Of a stretch of DNA of 15,028 nucleotides, positions 7,062 through 13,862 are shown piece by piece; position 1 is the first letter of the stretch, and the number at the start of each line of letters is the position of its first letter. Under the pieces are notes generated by a model. It searched no databases, was not told the DNA's origin, and saw nothing but the letters and a program-made list of their open reading frames with translations. Made by a program: the position numbers and the translations under genes. Origin of the DNA: Elusimicrobia bacterium RIFOXYB2_FULL_49_7 (GTDB lineage: Bacteria; Fibrobacterota; OXYB2-FULL-49-7); the NCBI GenBank assembly GCA_001800515.1, contig MGVN01000172.1, forward strand, positions 15,474-30,501, given 5' to 3'.

Positions 7062-7736
7062 TTTCCCCGTTTTGCCTCTCCGCTTCGGCATCGACCGGTT
7101 CCCGAATATCGAATCCGGACTATCCTGAAAAGTAAAACCCTTCAGCGACTCCGGTTTGAAGACTTTTCCCATGCCGACATCGCCCGTTTGTGCGATACCA
7201 TCACCGGCAAATCCGCTCATTTAAAAACAGAGGCGAGGCTGGTGTGGGACAGCAAATTTCTCTATGTCTGTTTCACGGCCGAAGGACGGTGTCAACGGGC
7301 CACCCTGACCCGACATGATGCACCCCTGCACAAAGAACGGGTGGTGGAATTTTTCGTTGATCCGGCCGGCACGGGCAAAGCTTATTATGAATTTCAGGTC
7401 AATCCGCTCAACACCGCTTTTGATGCCCTGATCCTGAATAATGCGGGGCGCCGCCATCGCCGTGGTCCTATTTTCAAAGGGTTACCGGATTGGAACCCGG
7501 TCCGCTTTTATCATCGTGTTGATAAAACCAAAGAGCGCTGGCGTGTTTTCATGAAAATCGCCTTTGCCGAACTTTTTCTGGCCCCGACTGTTCCGCCGAA
7601 AAAAGGAGAGCGCTGGCGTGCCAACTTCCTGCGCATCGACCGCGTGGGCAAAAGAAAAGAATACCAGGCTTATTCTCCCACCTATTGGCTTGATTTCCAT
7701 GTGCCGAGCCGTTTTGCAGGTCTGACCTTCGTATGA
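7059..7736 (+). CDS. CBM9-like carbohydrate-binding protein, cytoplasmic
   Basis: 225 residues with no signal peptide or membrane segment. The sequence follows the family 9 carbohydrate-binding-module (CBM9_1/DOMON-related) pattern: ARLVWDSKFLYVCFTAEG at 59, ERVVEFFVDPAGTGKAYYEF at 93, FQVNPLNTAFDAL at 112, then WRVFMKIAFAEL at 161, GERWRANFLRIDR at 183 and a C-terminal SPTYWLDFHVPSRFAGLTF. Stand-alone proteins of this kind are common in FCB-group genomes; the ligand is generally unknown, and true sugar binding has been shown only for CBM9 modules attached to xylanases. Here the stop overlaps the start of mtgA as ATGA (7733-7736), so the two are probably translationally coupled. A link to glycan precursors or the cell wall is inference. 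The ATG is fixed by an upstream in-frame stop and has no SD. Confidence 0.8.
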   Translation: MFPRFASPLRHRPVPEYRIRTILKSKTLQRLRFEDFSHADIARLCDTITGKSAHLKTEARLVWDSKFLYVCFTAEGRCQRATLTRHDAPLHKERVVEFFVDPAGTGKAYYEFQVNPLNTAFDALILNNAGRRHRRGPIFKGLPDWNPVRFYHRVDKTKERWRVFMKIAFAELFLAPTVPPKKGERWRANFLRIDRVGKRKEYQAYSPTYWLDFHVPSRFAGLTFV

Positions 7737-8650
7737 AAAAAAAGACGCTGTTTATCCTGCATTGGATATCAAGATTCCTGATAACCTATGCGATCCTGTT
7801 CTCCCTCATCGGTACAATTGCCCTCCTTATGGCGGCCAAAACGGTATTGGCGCCTCTGCTGGCCGTTAAAAAACTGCAAATGGAAAATCCCAAAGAAACG
7901 GTCTTTATGGCCGTGTACCGGGAAAATCTTCTTAAAGCGGGTCGCACGGACACATTGTTTCATCATTATGTCCCCCTGGATTCCATTTCTCCCCTGCTCC
8001 AGGAAGCGGTCATTGCTGCGGAGGATGATGATTTTTATCTTCATCCGGGCTTTGATGTTCTGGCCATGGTCCAAGCCTATGAATACAACCTCACAGTCCG
8101 GAAAATCCGCCGGGGTGCCAGCACCCTTACCCAACAATTGGCAAAAAACCTTTTTCTCAGCAGTGAAAAAACATTTTCCCGAAAATATCAGGAATTGTTT
8201 TATACCCTATTAATGGAACACTTTCTCGGAAAAAAACGCATTCTGGAACTTTACCTCAATTATGCACAATGGGGCAAGACGCTTTTCGGGGTTGAAGCCG
8301 CCTCGCAGTTTTATTATAAAAAACCCGCTTCCCAACTGACCCAGCAAGAGGCCGTCCGTTTGGCCGCTGTACTGGCTATGCCGGCTAAGCTCTCGCCCTT
8401 GAATCCGGAAAGCCGTTTTTTGCAACAACGAATGACCATGATTTGGAATAATCTTTATATGCACAAACATCCCAAGAATCGAACGGATAGCCTCTCCTCT
8501 CCGGCAGCGGCGGATTCATCCGTCAATTCGACTGCGGATACCGTTATCACGGCCGAGGATTCGCTTACCCTGCTTCCGGAAACCGTGGACGAGGGAGAAT
8601 CCGCCCCGGTGTCAAGCGAAACAGCGGAACCCGATACGGTCCGTCCTTAG
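7733..8650 (+). CDS. mtgA: Monofunctional peptidoglycan glycosyltransferase (GT51)
   Basis: 305 residues. A transmembrane anchor (about 7-34) is followed by a GT51 domain (about 75-235). It polymerises lipid II into glycan strands on the outer face of the inner membrane. Motifs in order: AVIAAEDDDFYLHPGFD at 92 with catalytic E97; RGASTLTQQLAKN at 127; RKYQE at 150 with second glutamate E154; KKRILELYLNYAQWG at 167; then FGVEAASQFYYKK and the LTQQEAVRLAAVLAMP helix. No transpeptidase domain follows, so it is monofunctional. After about residue 245 there is an acidic, Ser/Thr/Ala-rich tail of some 60 residues, which is not part of usual MtgA (about 240 residues) and is probably disordered in the periplasm. 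The start overlaps the CBM9-like stop by four bases. The downstream lipoprotein gene begins 109 bases later and may be co-transcribed. Confidence 0.93.
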   Translation: MKKKTLFILHWISRFLITYAILFSLIGTIALLMAAKTVLAPLLAVKKLQMENPKETVFMAVYRENLLKAGRTDTLFHHYVPLDSISPLLQEAVIAAEDDDFYLHPGFDVLAMVQAYEYNLTVRKIRRGASTLTQQLAKNLFLSSEKTFSRKYQELFYTLLMEHFLGKKRILELYLNYAQWGKTLFGVEAASQFYYKKPASQLTQQEAVRLAAVLAMPAKLSPLNPESRFLQQRMTMIWNNLYMHKHPKNRTDSLSSPAAADSSVNSTADTVITAEDSLTLLPETVDEGESAPVSSETAEPDTVRP

Positions 8651-8679
8651 CCCGGCAAGTCATTACTTCATTATCAAAT

Positions 8680-8740
8680 AAAGGCTATTTCATTGATCCC
8701 TGCAAAGGATCAGGAGTATATTCATTAAGGATGAGCCTTT
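8680..8740 (+). repeat. Nested inverted repeats in the leader of the 794-aa lipoprotein gene
   Basis: An outer 7-bp pair, AAAGGCT (8680-8686) with AGCCTTT (8734-8740), encloses an inner 6-bp stem, TGATCC (8694-8699) with GGATCA (8707-8712) and a 7-base loop. No T run follows. It could be an mRNA leader structure or a weak attenuator; the stems are short and chance is possible. Confidence 0.3.
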
Positions 8741-8759
8741 TGACAATAAGGAGCCCTTT

Positions 8760-11144
8760 ATGAAAACATGTCTGCTTTCTTTCCTCTCCGTTTTCTTGCT
8801 CGGAGGTTGCGCTGCCTACAAAGAGTTGAAACCGCTGCCGCCCCCAGCGTCGGTTGAAGGCAAGTATTTGCCTGTGCGCAAAGAGGACAAACAATTCGAT
8901 CTGAAAAAGGAAAAACAATATTTCATCGCTTTTCCGGCTCCATCGGAAAACCATTTTTATTTAGTCCTCAAGTCGCCGGATAAAAAGACGGTCTCTTTTT
9001 CGCTCACGGATTCATTGGCCAAACAGAGCGTGCCCGGACCCCGCATTGCCGACGAATTCAAGGATAGCGCCGATATCGCCGTTTATCCCATCACGCACGC
9101 CAAAAGCGGCTATTATCTTCTCTTTGAAAACATCCGTGAAGAGCGGACATTGACTCTGGAATACCGGTATGTTCCGCAATGGCGTTTTAAGTTCGAGAAT
9201 AAATACGCCTATTACCGCGATATCATCAAGACGCACGCCGTGGATAGGCTCTATTACAAGGAAATCAATTCACAGAACCATTTCGAGGATTTCAACTACG
9301 CACTGGCCATTGACACCATCACCCGCCATCAGACCGTGCTAAAGGGCATTCAGGACGAATTCATTGCGCTGGACAGTCTTTTTCCCGCAAACATTCTGAA
9401 TTCCAATGATCCGGCCTATCAGAACTACACGGTTCTCCGCAAGGTATTGGAGGATGAGCTTCGTTTCCAGAAGGATTACCTCACAGCCCTCCGATTTTTC
9501 GGCAGGGAATACGAAACCCAAGGGAAAATTGTCGAGTTCATCAAAGCGGCAGGTGAGCTCTCCGTTTTTTTCAACGAAAAGGAGCATTTGGCCAGTAATG
9601 TCACTCAGGAAGGCAAAGATATCTTAAAAAAACGGCTTGCTGAATTTCTACCTTATTTTGATCCTCTGATTGCCGCCAAAACGGATGGGGAGCCTTTGGA
9701 TTCGGTTGCGTTTGTCACAACGGCCACGGCCAAAGTCCCGGAATTATACGGAAACGCGGAGGTTCCCCTTTCTGCGGAAACGGATCTTCTCTTCAGATTC
9801 CTGACGGATTATCATTCCAATGCCGTTAAGACCAATACCCTCAAAGATTCGCTGGAAGCCATTAAAAAAGCAGTGCGGGAAATTCCGGAGATGCCGACAG
9901 ACGGCCTCTTTAGTGCCATGGAAAAAAGGCTGATGCTCCTGGAAAAAGCCATTCCGTCCCAGATGACCGCGGCCCAATACAATAAATACGGGTCCATGCG
10001 GTGCGTAACGGCGTTCAATGCCGCTTCTCTCCAGTTCGGCAGTGGTGTCGTTAAGATGGCCGGACTCTGCCGCGAGGCGGAAGTTCTGGTGGCGCAATTG
10101 AATCAGCGCCGGCAAAAAAACGATTTCACCGGCATGCTGACAATACTTTTGTCTCAACCGTCGCTTGCCTTTCTCCAAGAGAAATATAAAACCCTTGATC
10201 GTCTCTCGGTGGATCAACAAAAAGGGGAAATCGGCGCTGCCCTCGGTGCAGGACTGTTTGGGACCGCAGAAGCGGGACTGTTCAAACTTGACCGGGACAA
10301 GAATTTCATCAACCTGGCTCAGATTAAGCCCGTCCGGGAACGGGCCGTCTTGGATTTGGAAGACACGCTCTATCGTAAGGTAGACCTGACGACCCGCGCC
10401 CGGGTCGATGTTTTCCTCGAAGAAAAGGTTCATACGTTGACCGATGTGGATTCCCTCTATACGGATTCCGTTTTCCTGCCGGTTCATGACATCACCTTTA
10501 CCTCCGGTACGCGCACGGACCTGGTTCAGCGCAAGGCGGATCTGGCGGATCACTTAGCCAAACTCAAAGAAAACGAGTTTCCCGCCAAGGCGGTTCGCCT
10601 GTTGTATGATGAATTCATCAAGAGTCCGTCGGATTCCGGTGTCTATAAAGCACGTGCCATTGTGACCCACGGCAACCACTATAAAGGCGATGACAAGGAG
10701 ATCAAAATCCGGCTTGCCGAATGCGACCCCCTCACTGCCAAATGGATTGTCAAACCCGCCGACTATCGCCGCCTTTTTGCCCTACCGGTCACGAACCGCG
10801 AAAAAGGAAAGAACCAATACATGATTCGTCTCAATGTGGATGTCCCGACCGAAGCGCAGTTTCCGGTCTGGGACGTCAACATCAAGCTGCCGAAAGCGGT
10901 CGTTAAGAATGCGGCGGACGAGCGTTGGTACGATCAAATCACGCTGAATAAAAAAGAACTCAAGAACGAAGGCCGCTTCACCATTACTGCGCCTACCGCG
11001 GACAATGACTATGAGTGCCAGATTACGCCGGTGCAGATGAGCAAGACGCAGCGCAATGTTCTGGAAATCCGCTTCAGTTATCCGGGTCTCCATGTTTTCA
11101 ATGTCAGCCTCATGGTTCAGAAGCCGATTATCAAGAAGAATTGA
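8760..11144 (+). CDS. Large lipoprotein of unknown function (794 aa)
   Basis: The start ATG has AAGGAG six bases upstream. Residues 1-16 form a short lipoprotein signal peptide, with lipobox LLGGC and Cys17 as the lipidation site; Ala follows at +2, which in the usual rule favours the outer membrane. A Pro-rich linker (KPLPPPAS, about 24-31) leads to a beta-rich segment (about 50-140, for example FYLVLKSPDKKTVSFSL) ending YVPQWRFKFENKYAYYRD. A long, mainly helical, charged middle (about 150-600) has no recognisable repeats or enzyme motif. The end (about 630-794) again alternates hydrophobic and polar residues like an immunoglobulin-type or other beta sandwich (IRLNVDVPTEAQFPVWDVNIKLP). I do not recognise the family. 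It lies between mtgA and HU on the same strand. An envelope structural or scaffold role is inference. Confidence 0.9.
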   Translation: MKTCLLSFLSVFLLGGCAAYKELKPLPPPASVEGKYLPVRKEDKQFDLKKEKQYFIAFPAPSENHFYLVLKSPDKKTVSFSLTDSLAKQSVPGPRIADEFKDSADIAVYPITHAKSGYYLLFENIREERTLTLEYRYVPQWRFKFENKYAYYRDIIKTHAVDRLYYKEINSQNHFEDFNYALAIDTITRHQTVLKGIQDEFIALDSLFPANILNSNDPAYQNYTVLRKVLEDELRFQKDYLTALRFFGREYETQGKIVEFIKAAGELSVFFNEKEHLASNVTQEGKDILKKRLAEFLPYFDPLIAAKTDGEPLDSVAFVTTATAKVPELYGNAEVPLSAETDLLFRFLTDYHSNAVKTNTLKDSLEAIKKAVREIPEMPTDGLFSAMEKRLMLLEKAIPSQMTAAQYNKYGSMRCVTAFNAASLQFGSGVVKMAGLCREAEVLVAQLNQRRQKNDFTGMLTILLSQPSLAFLQEKYKTLDRLSVDQQKGEIGAALGAGLFGTAEAGLFKLDRDKNFINLAQIKPVRERAVLDLEDTLYRKVDLTTRARVDVFLEEKVHTLTDVDSLYTDSVFLPVHDITFTSGTRTDLVQRKADLADHLAKLKENEFPAKAVRLLYDEFIKSPSDSGVYKARAIVTHGNHYKGDDKEIKIRLAECDPLTAKWIVKPADYRRLFALPVTNREKGKNQYMIRLNVDVPTEAQFPVWDVNIKLPKAVVKNAADERWYDQITLNKKELKNEGRFTITAPTADNDYECQITPVQMSKTQRNVLEIRFSYPGLHVFNVSLMVQKPIIKKN

Positions 11145-11248
11145 ACGGTCTTTTTTTGCTCATGGAGGATTGACAGGTTACCTGAAACCGGAGAAAGGCC
11201 CCCTGTCTGACTTGCCGGTTCACGCTGTCCGCTCTTGCCTGATTTTAC

Positions 11249-11277
11249 TTGCATAGCGGGAATATGTATGTTATATT
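11249..11277 (+). promoter_or_regulatory. Sigma-70-type promoter for the HU gene
   Basis: TTGCAT (11249-11254), a 17-base spacer, then TATATT (11272-11277). Transcription would begin near 11284, leaving a leader of about 63 bases with a small CCGGG/CCCGG stem. This is the only good promoter in the 202-base gap between the lipoprotein and HU genes. Confidence 0.6.
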
Positions 11278-11335
11278 GTAAAAAGCCGGGTTGACAAAGA
11301 TGCAAGCAGCCCGGAAAATCATCAACTTATTTTTC

Positions 11336-11340
11336 GGAGG
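11336..11340 (+). promoter_or_regulatory. Strong ribosome binding site of HU
   Basis: GGAGG six bases before the ATG at 11347, the best SD in the window. It fits a highly translated DNA-binding protein and shows that the host ribosome does use SD pairing, in contrast to the SD-less starts at 3900 and 7059. Confidence 0.8.
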
Positions 11341-11346
11341 GATGCA

Positions 11347-11610
11347 ATGAACAAAGCCCAACTCGTGGCCTCAGTGGCCAAGGACCTGAAGTCTTCCAAG
11401 GCACAGGCCGAACATGCGGTGAATTCCGTGCTGGACAACATTCGGCGCAACACCAAGAAAGGTGTTCAGCTGATCGGTTTCGGAAGCTTCTCGGTTTCCA
11501 ACCGCAAAGCCCGCAAAGGTCGCAATCCGCAGACCGGTGCCACGATTACGATTAAGGCTTCCCGCGTGGTTCGTTTCCGCGCCGGTTCTGCCTACAAGAA
11601 ATCCGTGTAA
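11347..11610 (+). CDS. hup: HU/IHF-family DNA-binding protein
   Basis: 87 residues, the usual HU length being about 90. The N-terminal helical part (MNKAQLVASVAKDLKSSKAQ, helix-turn-helix dimer core) is followed by the family signature GFGSFSVSNRKARKGRNPQTG (residues 44-64), with the arm and its tip Pro61 (in NPQTG) that inserts into DNA. It ends VVRFRAGSAYKKSV, matching the conserved FKAGKxLK end. HU homodimers bend and compact chromosomal DNA without sequence specificity. The gene stands alone, with its own promoter, strong SD and intrinsic terminator. An IHF-type subunit cannot be wholly excluded, but one short stand-alone copy with the NPQTG arm fits HU best. The codons AAA/AAG and CGC are frequent, as expected of a highly expressed basic protein. 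Confidence 0.96.
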   Translation: MNKAQLVASVAKDLKSSKAQAEHAVNSVLDNIRRNTKKGVQLIGFGSFSVSNRKARKGRNPQTGATITIKASRVVRFRAGSAYKKSV

Positions 11611-11640
11611 TCGCATTTTAGCGACGACAATCGAATTTCG

Positions 11641-11671
11641 AAGCCCTTGGAGTTTTCCCGGGGCTTTTTTT
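11641..11671 (+). terminator. Intrinsic terminator of HU
   Basis: AAGCCCTTGG (11641-11650), loop AGTTTT, then CCCGGGGCTT (11657-11666). Nine of ten positions pair, counting one G-T wobble, and the arm runs into a tract of seven T (11665-11671). It lies 30 bases after the HU stop and separates HU from the flagellar region. Confidence 0.85.
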
Positions 11672-11704
11672 ATGATCTCATTTTATCCGGCAGAAAGGGA
11701 CGTT

Positions 11705-11851
11705 ATGAATGCAAATACAGACAAGATCATTTTGTCGCCGTTCACAAAACCGTTTTTTATTTTAATGGTCTCGCTTCTCTGCATTCAACGCCCCGCCTTT
11801 ACGGAAACAAGTAATCCGATTCCCTATCTTACTCTTGGGATTGCGTTCTAA
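11705..11851 (+). CDS. Possible 48-aa secreted peptide, or remnant of an exported protein
   Basis: A short frame, ATG 11705 to TAA 11849-11851, preceded by AAAGGGA four bases upstream. The product starts with a charged segment (MNANTDKIILSPFTKP), then a hydrophobic stretch (FFILMVSLLCI) and a possible cleavage region RPAFT, leaving a mature part of about 15 residues ending YLTLGIAF. That reads like a signal peptide with very little behind it. It may be a real small secreted or membrane peptide, or the start of a once longer exported gene that has decayed. The same frame after the stop reads on for 29 codons with no familiar pattern. The frame is open upstream of this ATG, to at least 11537, but that part overlaps HU and the terminator. 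Coding status is uncertain. Confidence 0.4.
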   Translation: MNANTDKIILSPFTKPFFILMVSLLCIQRPAFTETSNPIPYLTLGIAF

Positions 11852-12085
11852 TATAGATATCATGATTTAATCCGGGCTGCCTGGCAACCTATTGGCAGAA
11901 TCGTTCAATTCACGGAAAAATCTGCCTTATTTTTCTCCTAATTTATTTTCTTTGTATTCTCATAATATCATTATTATCAATGGAATACGGCGAGTATGTA
12001 AGCAAAAAATCTCTTGGCACATAAATTGTACATTTACCTTACTTGAGGAAAGTTATAGACTTACGGAAAGAATAGAAAAAACGCC
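11852..12085 (+). other. AT-rich upstream region of the flagellar operon
   Basis: 234 bases rich in A and T, with no convincing gene. It holds the sigma-54-like element at 12015-12030. A weaker GG-N10-GC match (TGGCAACCTATTGGCA, 11882-11897) lies further upstream and also reads as a short direct repeat of TGGCA. A sigma-54 activator would bind in this interval, but I see no clear dyad for one. Confidence 0.5.
12015..12030 (+). promoter_or_regulatory. Sigma-54 (RpoN)-like -24/-12 promoter of the flagellar operon
   Basis: TGGCAC, five bases, then TTGTA. The consensus is TGGCAC-N5-TTGCW, so all six -24 positions match and only the C of the -12 GC differs (GT here). The GG-to-GT spacing is the required ten bases. 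Transcription would start near 12041, about 45 bases before flgB. RpoN control of rod and ring genes is common in other bacteria; its use here is inference. Confidence 0.6.
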
Positions 12086-12505
12086 ATGGTTACAAAAGAA
12101 CTACTATTTCGTAAAACCTCTCTTCCGGCTGTTGGAAAGGCCTTGGATGCGTCGATGCTGCGGAGCAAAGCCATTGCTCAAAACATTGCTAATATTGATG
12201 TGCCGGGCTACAAGCGGGTCGAAGTGACTTTTGAATCCGATCTGCAGCGTGCACTTGACAAATCAAAACTTCGCGGTACGAAAACCAGTGATAAGCATCT
12301 GGATATCGGGCGCAAAAGCATCAGCAAAGTACATCCGGATTCCTACCGGCCGCAAGACCTGACCAATTCTTCGGGCGTTAACAATGTGGATATTGATATT
12401 GAGAATGCGAAACTGGCGGAAAACCAGATTCTGTTCAATTATGAAGTGAAATTAGGGGGCGAACGGTTTAAAGCCGTTCAGCAGGCCATTAAAGGCCGGA
12501 ATTAA
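12086..12505 (+). CDS. flgB: Flagellar proximal rod protein FlgB
   Basis: 139 residues, normal for FlgB. The N-terminal helix and family motif are clear: SKAIAQNIANIDVPGYKRVEVTF (residues 27-49), the ANxxTPGYK-type signature shared by axial flagellar proteins. The C-terminal helix NVDIDIENAKLAENQILFNYE (100-120) corresponds to the VDxxxExxxxxxNxxxY element. FlgB forms part of the proximal rod joined to the MS ring and the FliE adaptor, and is exported by the flagellar type III system without a cleaved signal. First gene of the operon. Its ATG at 12086 has no good SD; a purine-rich GGAAAGAATAG lies somewhat too far upstream. The gap to flgC is 22 bases. Confidence 0.96.
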   Translation: MVTKELLFRKTSLPAVGKALDASMLRSKAIAQNIANIDVPGYKRVEVTFESDLQRALDKSKLRGTKTSDKHLDIGRKSISKVHPDSYRPQDLTNSSGVNNVDIDIENAKLAENQILFNYEVKLGGERFKAVQQAIKGRN

Positions 12506-12527
12506 TTACTAATCAGAGGATGCCATT

Positions 12528-13034
12528 ATGTCGCTTATAGGACTTTTTTCCGGAATCAACATCAGTGCCTCCGGGTTGCGCGCGCAACGAGTGAAGCAGA
12601 ACATCATTGCCACCAATTTGGCCAATGCGGAGACTACGCGCACCAAAGACGGCGGTCCCTACAAACGACAGTCCGTGGTATTAAAGGAAAACCCGGATGA
12701 ATTTGATTACCGACAGGTTTTTGGACCCAAACGAATGGAAGGCAATACCACGCACCGTCATCATATGGCTATTCCAAAACCGGATTTTCCCATTATCACT
12801 GAAAAAATCGGCAGTGGGGTCCAAGTGGATTCCATAGAAGAGGATAAAGAACCCGCCCGATTGGTTTACGATCCCACCCATCCGGATGCCAATGCCGAGG
12901 GGTATGTGGCCATGCCGAATGTCAATGTCGTTCAGGAAATGACCGATATGATTGCGGCCACACGCGCCTATGAAGCCAATGTGACCGCCATGGGTGCAAC
13001 CAAAGGGATGCTGATGAAGGCATTGGAGATTTAA
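12528..13034 (+). CDS. flgC: Flagellar proximal rod protein FlgC
   Basis: 168 residues. The N-terminal axial motif reads SGLRAQRVKQNIIATNLANAETT (15-37), followed by GGPYKRQSVV. The C-terminus has the FlgC block, YVAMPNVNVVQEMTDMIAATRAYEAN (126-151), ending in a short helix MLMKALEI. FlgC is a rod subunit placed next to FlgB. Usual FlgC proteins are about 134-150 residues; the extra length lies in the middle, roughly 55-95 (for example VFGPKRMEGNTTHRHHMAIP), a surface domain that differs between lineages. AGAGGA stands seven bases before the ATG. It sits 22 bases after flgB and 30 before the unknown gene, in the common flgB-flgC-fliE order apart from that insert. Confidence 0.96.
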   Translation: MSLIGLFSGINISASGLRAQRVKQNIIATNLANAETTRTKDGGPYKRQSVVLKENPDEFDYRQVFGPKRMEGNTTHRHHMAIPKPDFPIITEKIGSGVQVDSIEEDKEPARLVYDPTHPDANAEGYVAMPNVNVVQEMTDMIAATRAYEANVTAMGATKGMLMKALEI

Positions 13035-13064
13035 TAGGATTCATCAAGGAAACGGATTTTTTTA

Positions 13065-13448
13065 ATGAACATACAAAACACCGCTTCTTTTAATTTGGAA
13101 CACTTTATGGAAGTCCGTAAAGCGGCCCAGATGCGGATGACTCAGACCGGCACAACCGGTTCCGTGTCCGGAAGCTCGGCTGTTTCCGAGAATGGCGTGG
13201 TGGATTTCACCCGGATCATCGAGCAGCTCAAGGCGGCCAAGACGCGGACCGAAGCCACTCCGGCGGTCTCAAGACCGAACCGGCCGCAAGCACCGCAACG
13301 GATGTTGCGTACGGATAAGGCGGACAGCGTCTCCGGCCTGTTGAATGCCTATGGCCCGAAGCAGGTTCTTTCGACGGATAAAATCGGGGAAGTCGACGCC
13401 CTGGCTAACACAAGACATTTAGGGACCTTGTTCGACAAGGTCGCTTAA
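13065..13448 (+). CDS. Unrecognised 127-aa protein encoded between flgC and fliE
   Basis: No family is recognised. The N-terminus (1-25, NIQNTASFNLEHFMEVRKAA) could form an amphipathic helix. Residues 26-45 are Ser/Thr/Gly rich, 46-62 form a second likely helix (VVDFTRIIEQLKAAK), 63-85 are Pro/Arg/Ala rich, and the end (100-127) is a more ordered block, VLSTDKIGEVDALANTRHLG followed by TLFDKVA. There is no signal peptide and there are no cysteines. A small, partly disordered protein lacking a Sec signal inside a rod operon fits a substrate, chaperone or adaptor of flagellar type III export, but this is inferred from position only. It has no strong SD (AAGGAAACGG lies well upstream), which weakens certainty on the start; the next ATG is at residue 15. 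The spacing to fliE is 19 bases. It could be a lineage-specific rod-associated protein. Confidence 0.85.
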   Translation: MNIQNTASFNLEHFMEVRKAAQMRMTQTGTTGSVSGSSAVSENGVVDFTRIIEQLKAAKTRTEATPAVSRPNRPQAPQRMLRTDKADSVSGLLNAYGPKQVLSTDKIGEVDALANTRHLGTLFDKVA

Positions 13449-13467
13449 TCGATAGGAGACACGACGT

Positions 13468-13782
13468 ATGGCAGATCTCAATAACAGCATTCTCGGCATC
13501 GACAAACTCAGCCGTTTGTCCGAACCCGGTAAACAGAAAACCGTCATCAACGATCCGAGCGCACCCTCTTTTACCGACACCCTTCAGGGTTTCATCAAGG
13601 ACGTGAACAGCATGCAGAACCATGCGGACCGTTCCATTGAAAAGATGGTGGCCGGCGAGATTACCGATGTGCATCAGGTCATGGTGGCCGTGGAAGAGGC
13701 GAACACCGCCTTTTCTCTTATGACCGAATTGCGGAATAAAATGTTGGACGCTTATCAGGAAATCATGAGAATGCAGGTGTAG
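13468..13782 (+). CDS. fliE: Flagellar hook-basal body adaptor FliE
   Basis: 104 residues, the normal length. The N-terminal half is variable (SILGIDKLSRLSEPGK), then comes SFTDTLQGFIKDVN (about 34-47). The conserved C-terminal block reads DVHQVMVAVEEANTAFSLMT with RNKMLDAYQEIMRMQV (residues 67-104), the FliE signature. FliE connects the MS ring (FliF) to the first rod subunits and is among the first export substrates. AGGAGA stands eight bases before the ATG. It lies between the unknown 127-aa gene and fliF, the usual place for fliE directly before fliF. The gap to fliF is 80 bases and contains no gene. Confidence 0.96.
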   Translation: MADLNNSILGIDKLSRLSEPGKQKTVINDPSAPSFTDTLQGFIKDVNSMQNHADRSIEKMVAGEITDVHQVMVAVEEANTAFSLMTELRNKMLDAYQEIMRMQV

Positions 13783-13862
13783 CATTCGGTCGGCCGGCGG
13801 GTGCTGTGGGAGGCGCCTGTTGTCCATTAAAATGAGATTGGGAACTCACAAGGGAGATAGAC

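Noticed and set aside
9744..10553. 269-codon minus-strand open frame
   Set aside because: Antisense to the 794-residue lipoprotein, which has a strong SD and signal peptide. The product composition looks like a reverse-strand shadow.
11172..11234. Inverted repeats GACAGG/CCTGTC and AACCGG/CCGGTT after the lipoprotein gene, as a terminator
   Set aside because: Arms are 6 bp with loops over 20 bases, they interlock rather than nest, and no T tract follows. The T run at 11151-11157 is not preceded by a stem.
11882..11897. Second sigma-54-like element (TGGCAACCTATTGGCA)
   Set aside because: Has GG-N10-GC spacing but poor -12 context. It is far from flgB and is also explained as a short direct repeat of TGGCA. 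The element at 12015 is better in sequence and place.
11892..12227. 111-codon frame overlapping the start of flgB
   Set aside because: Its second half is flgB read in another frame and its first half lies in the AT-rich promoter region; no ribosome site or domain.
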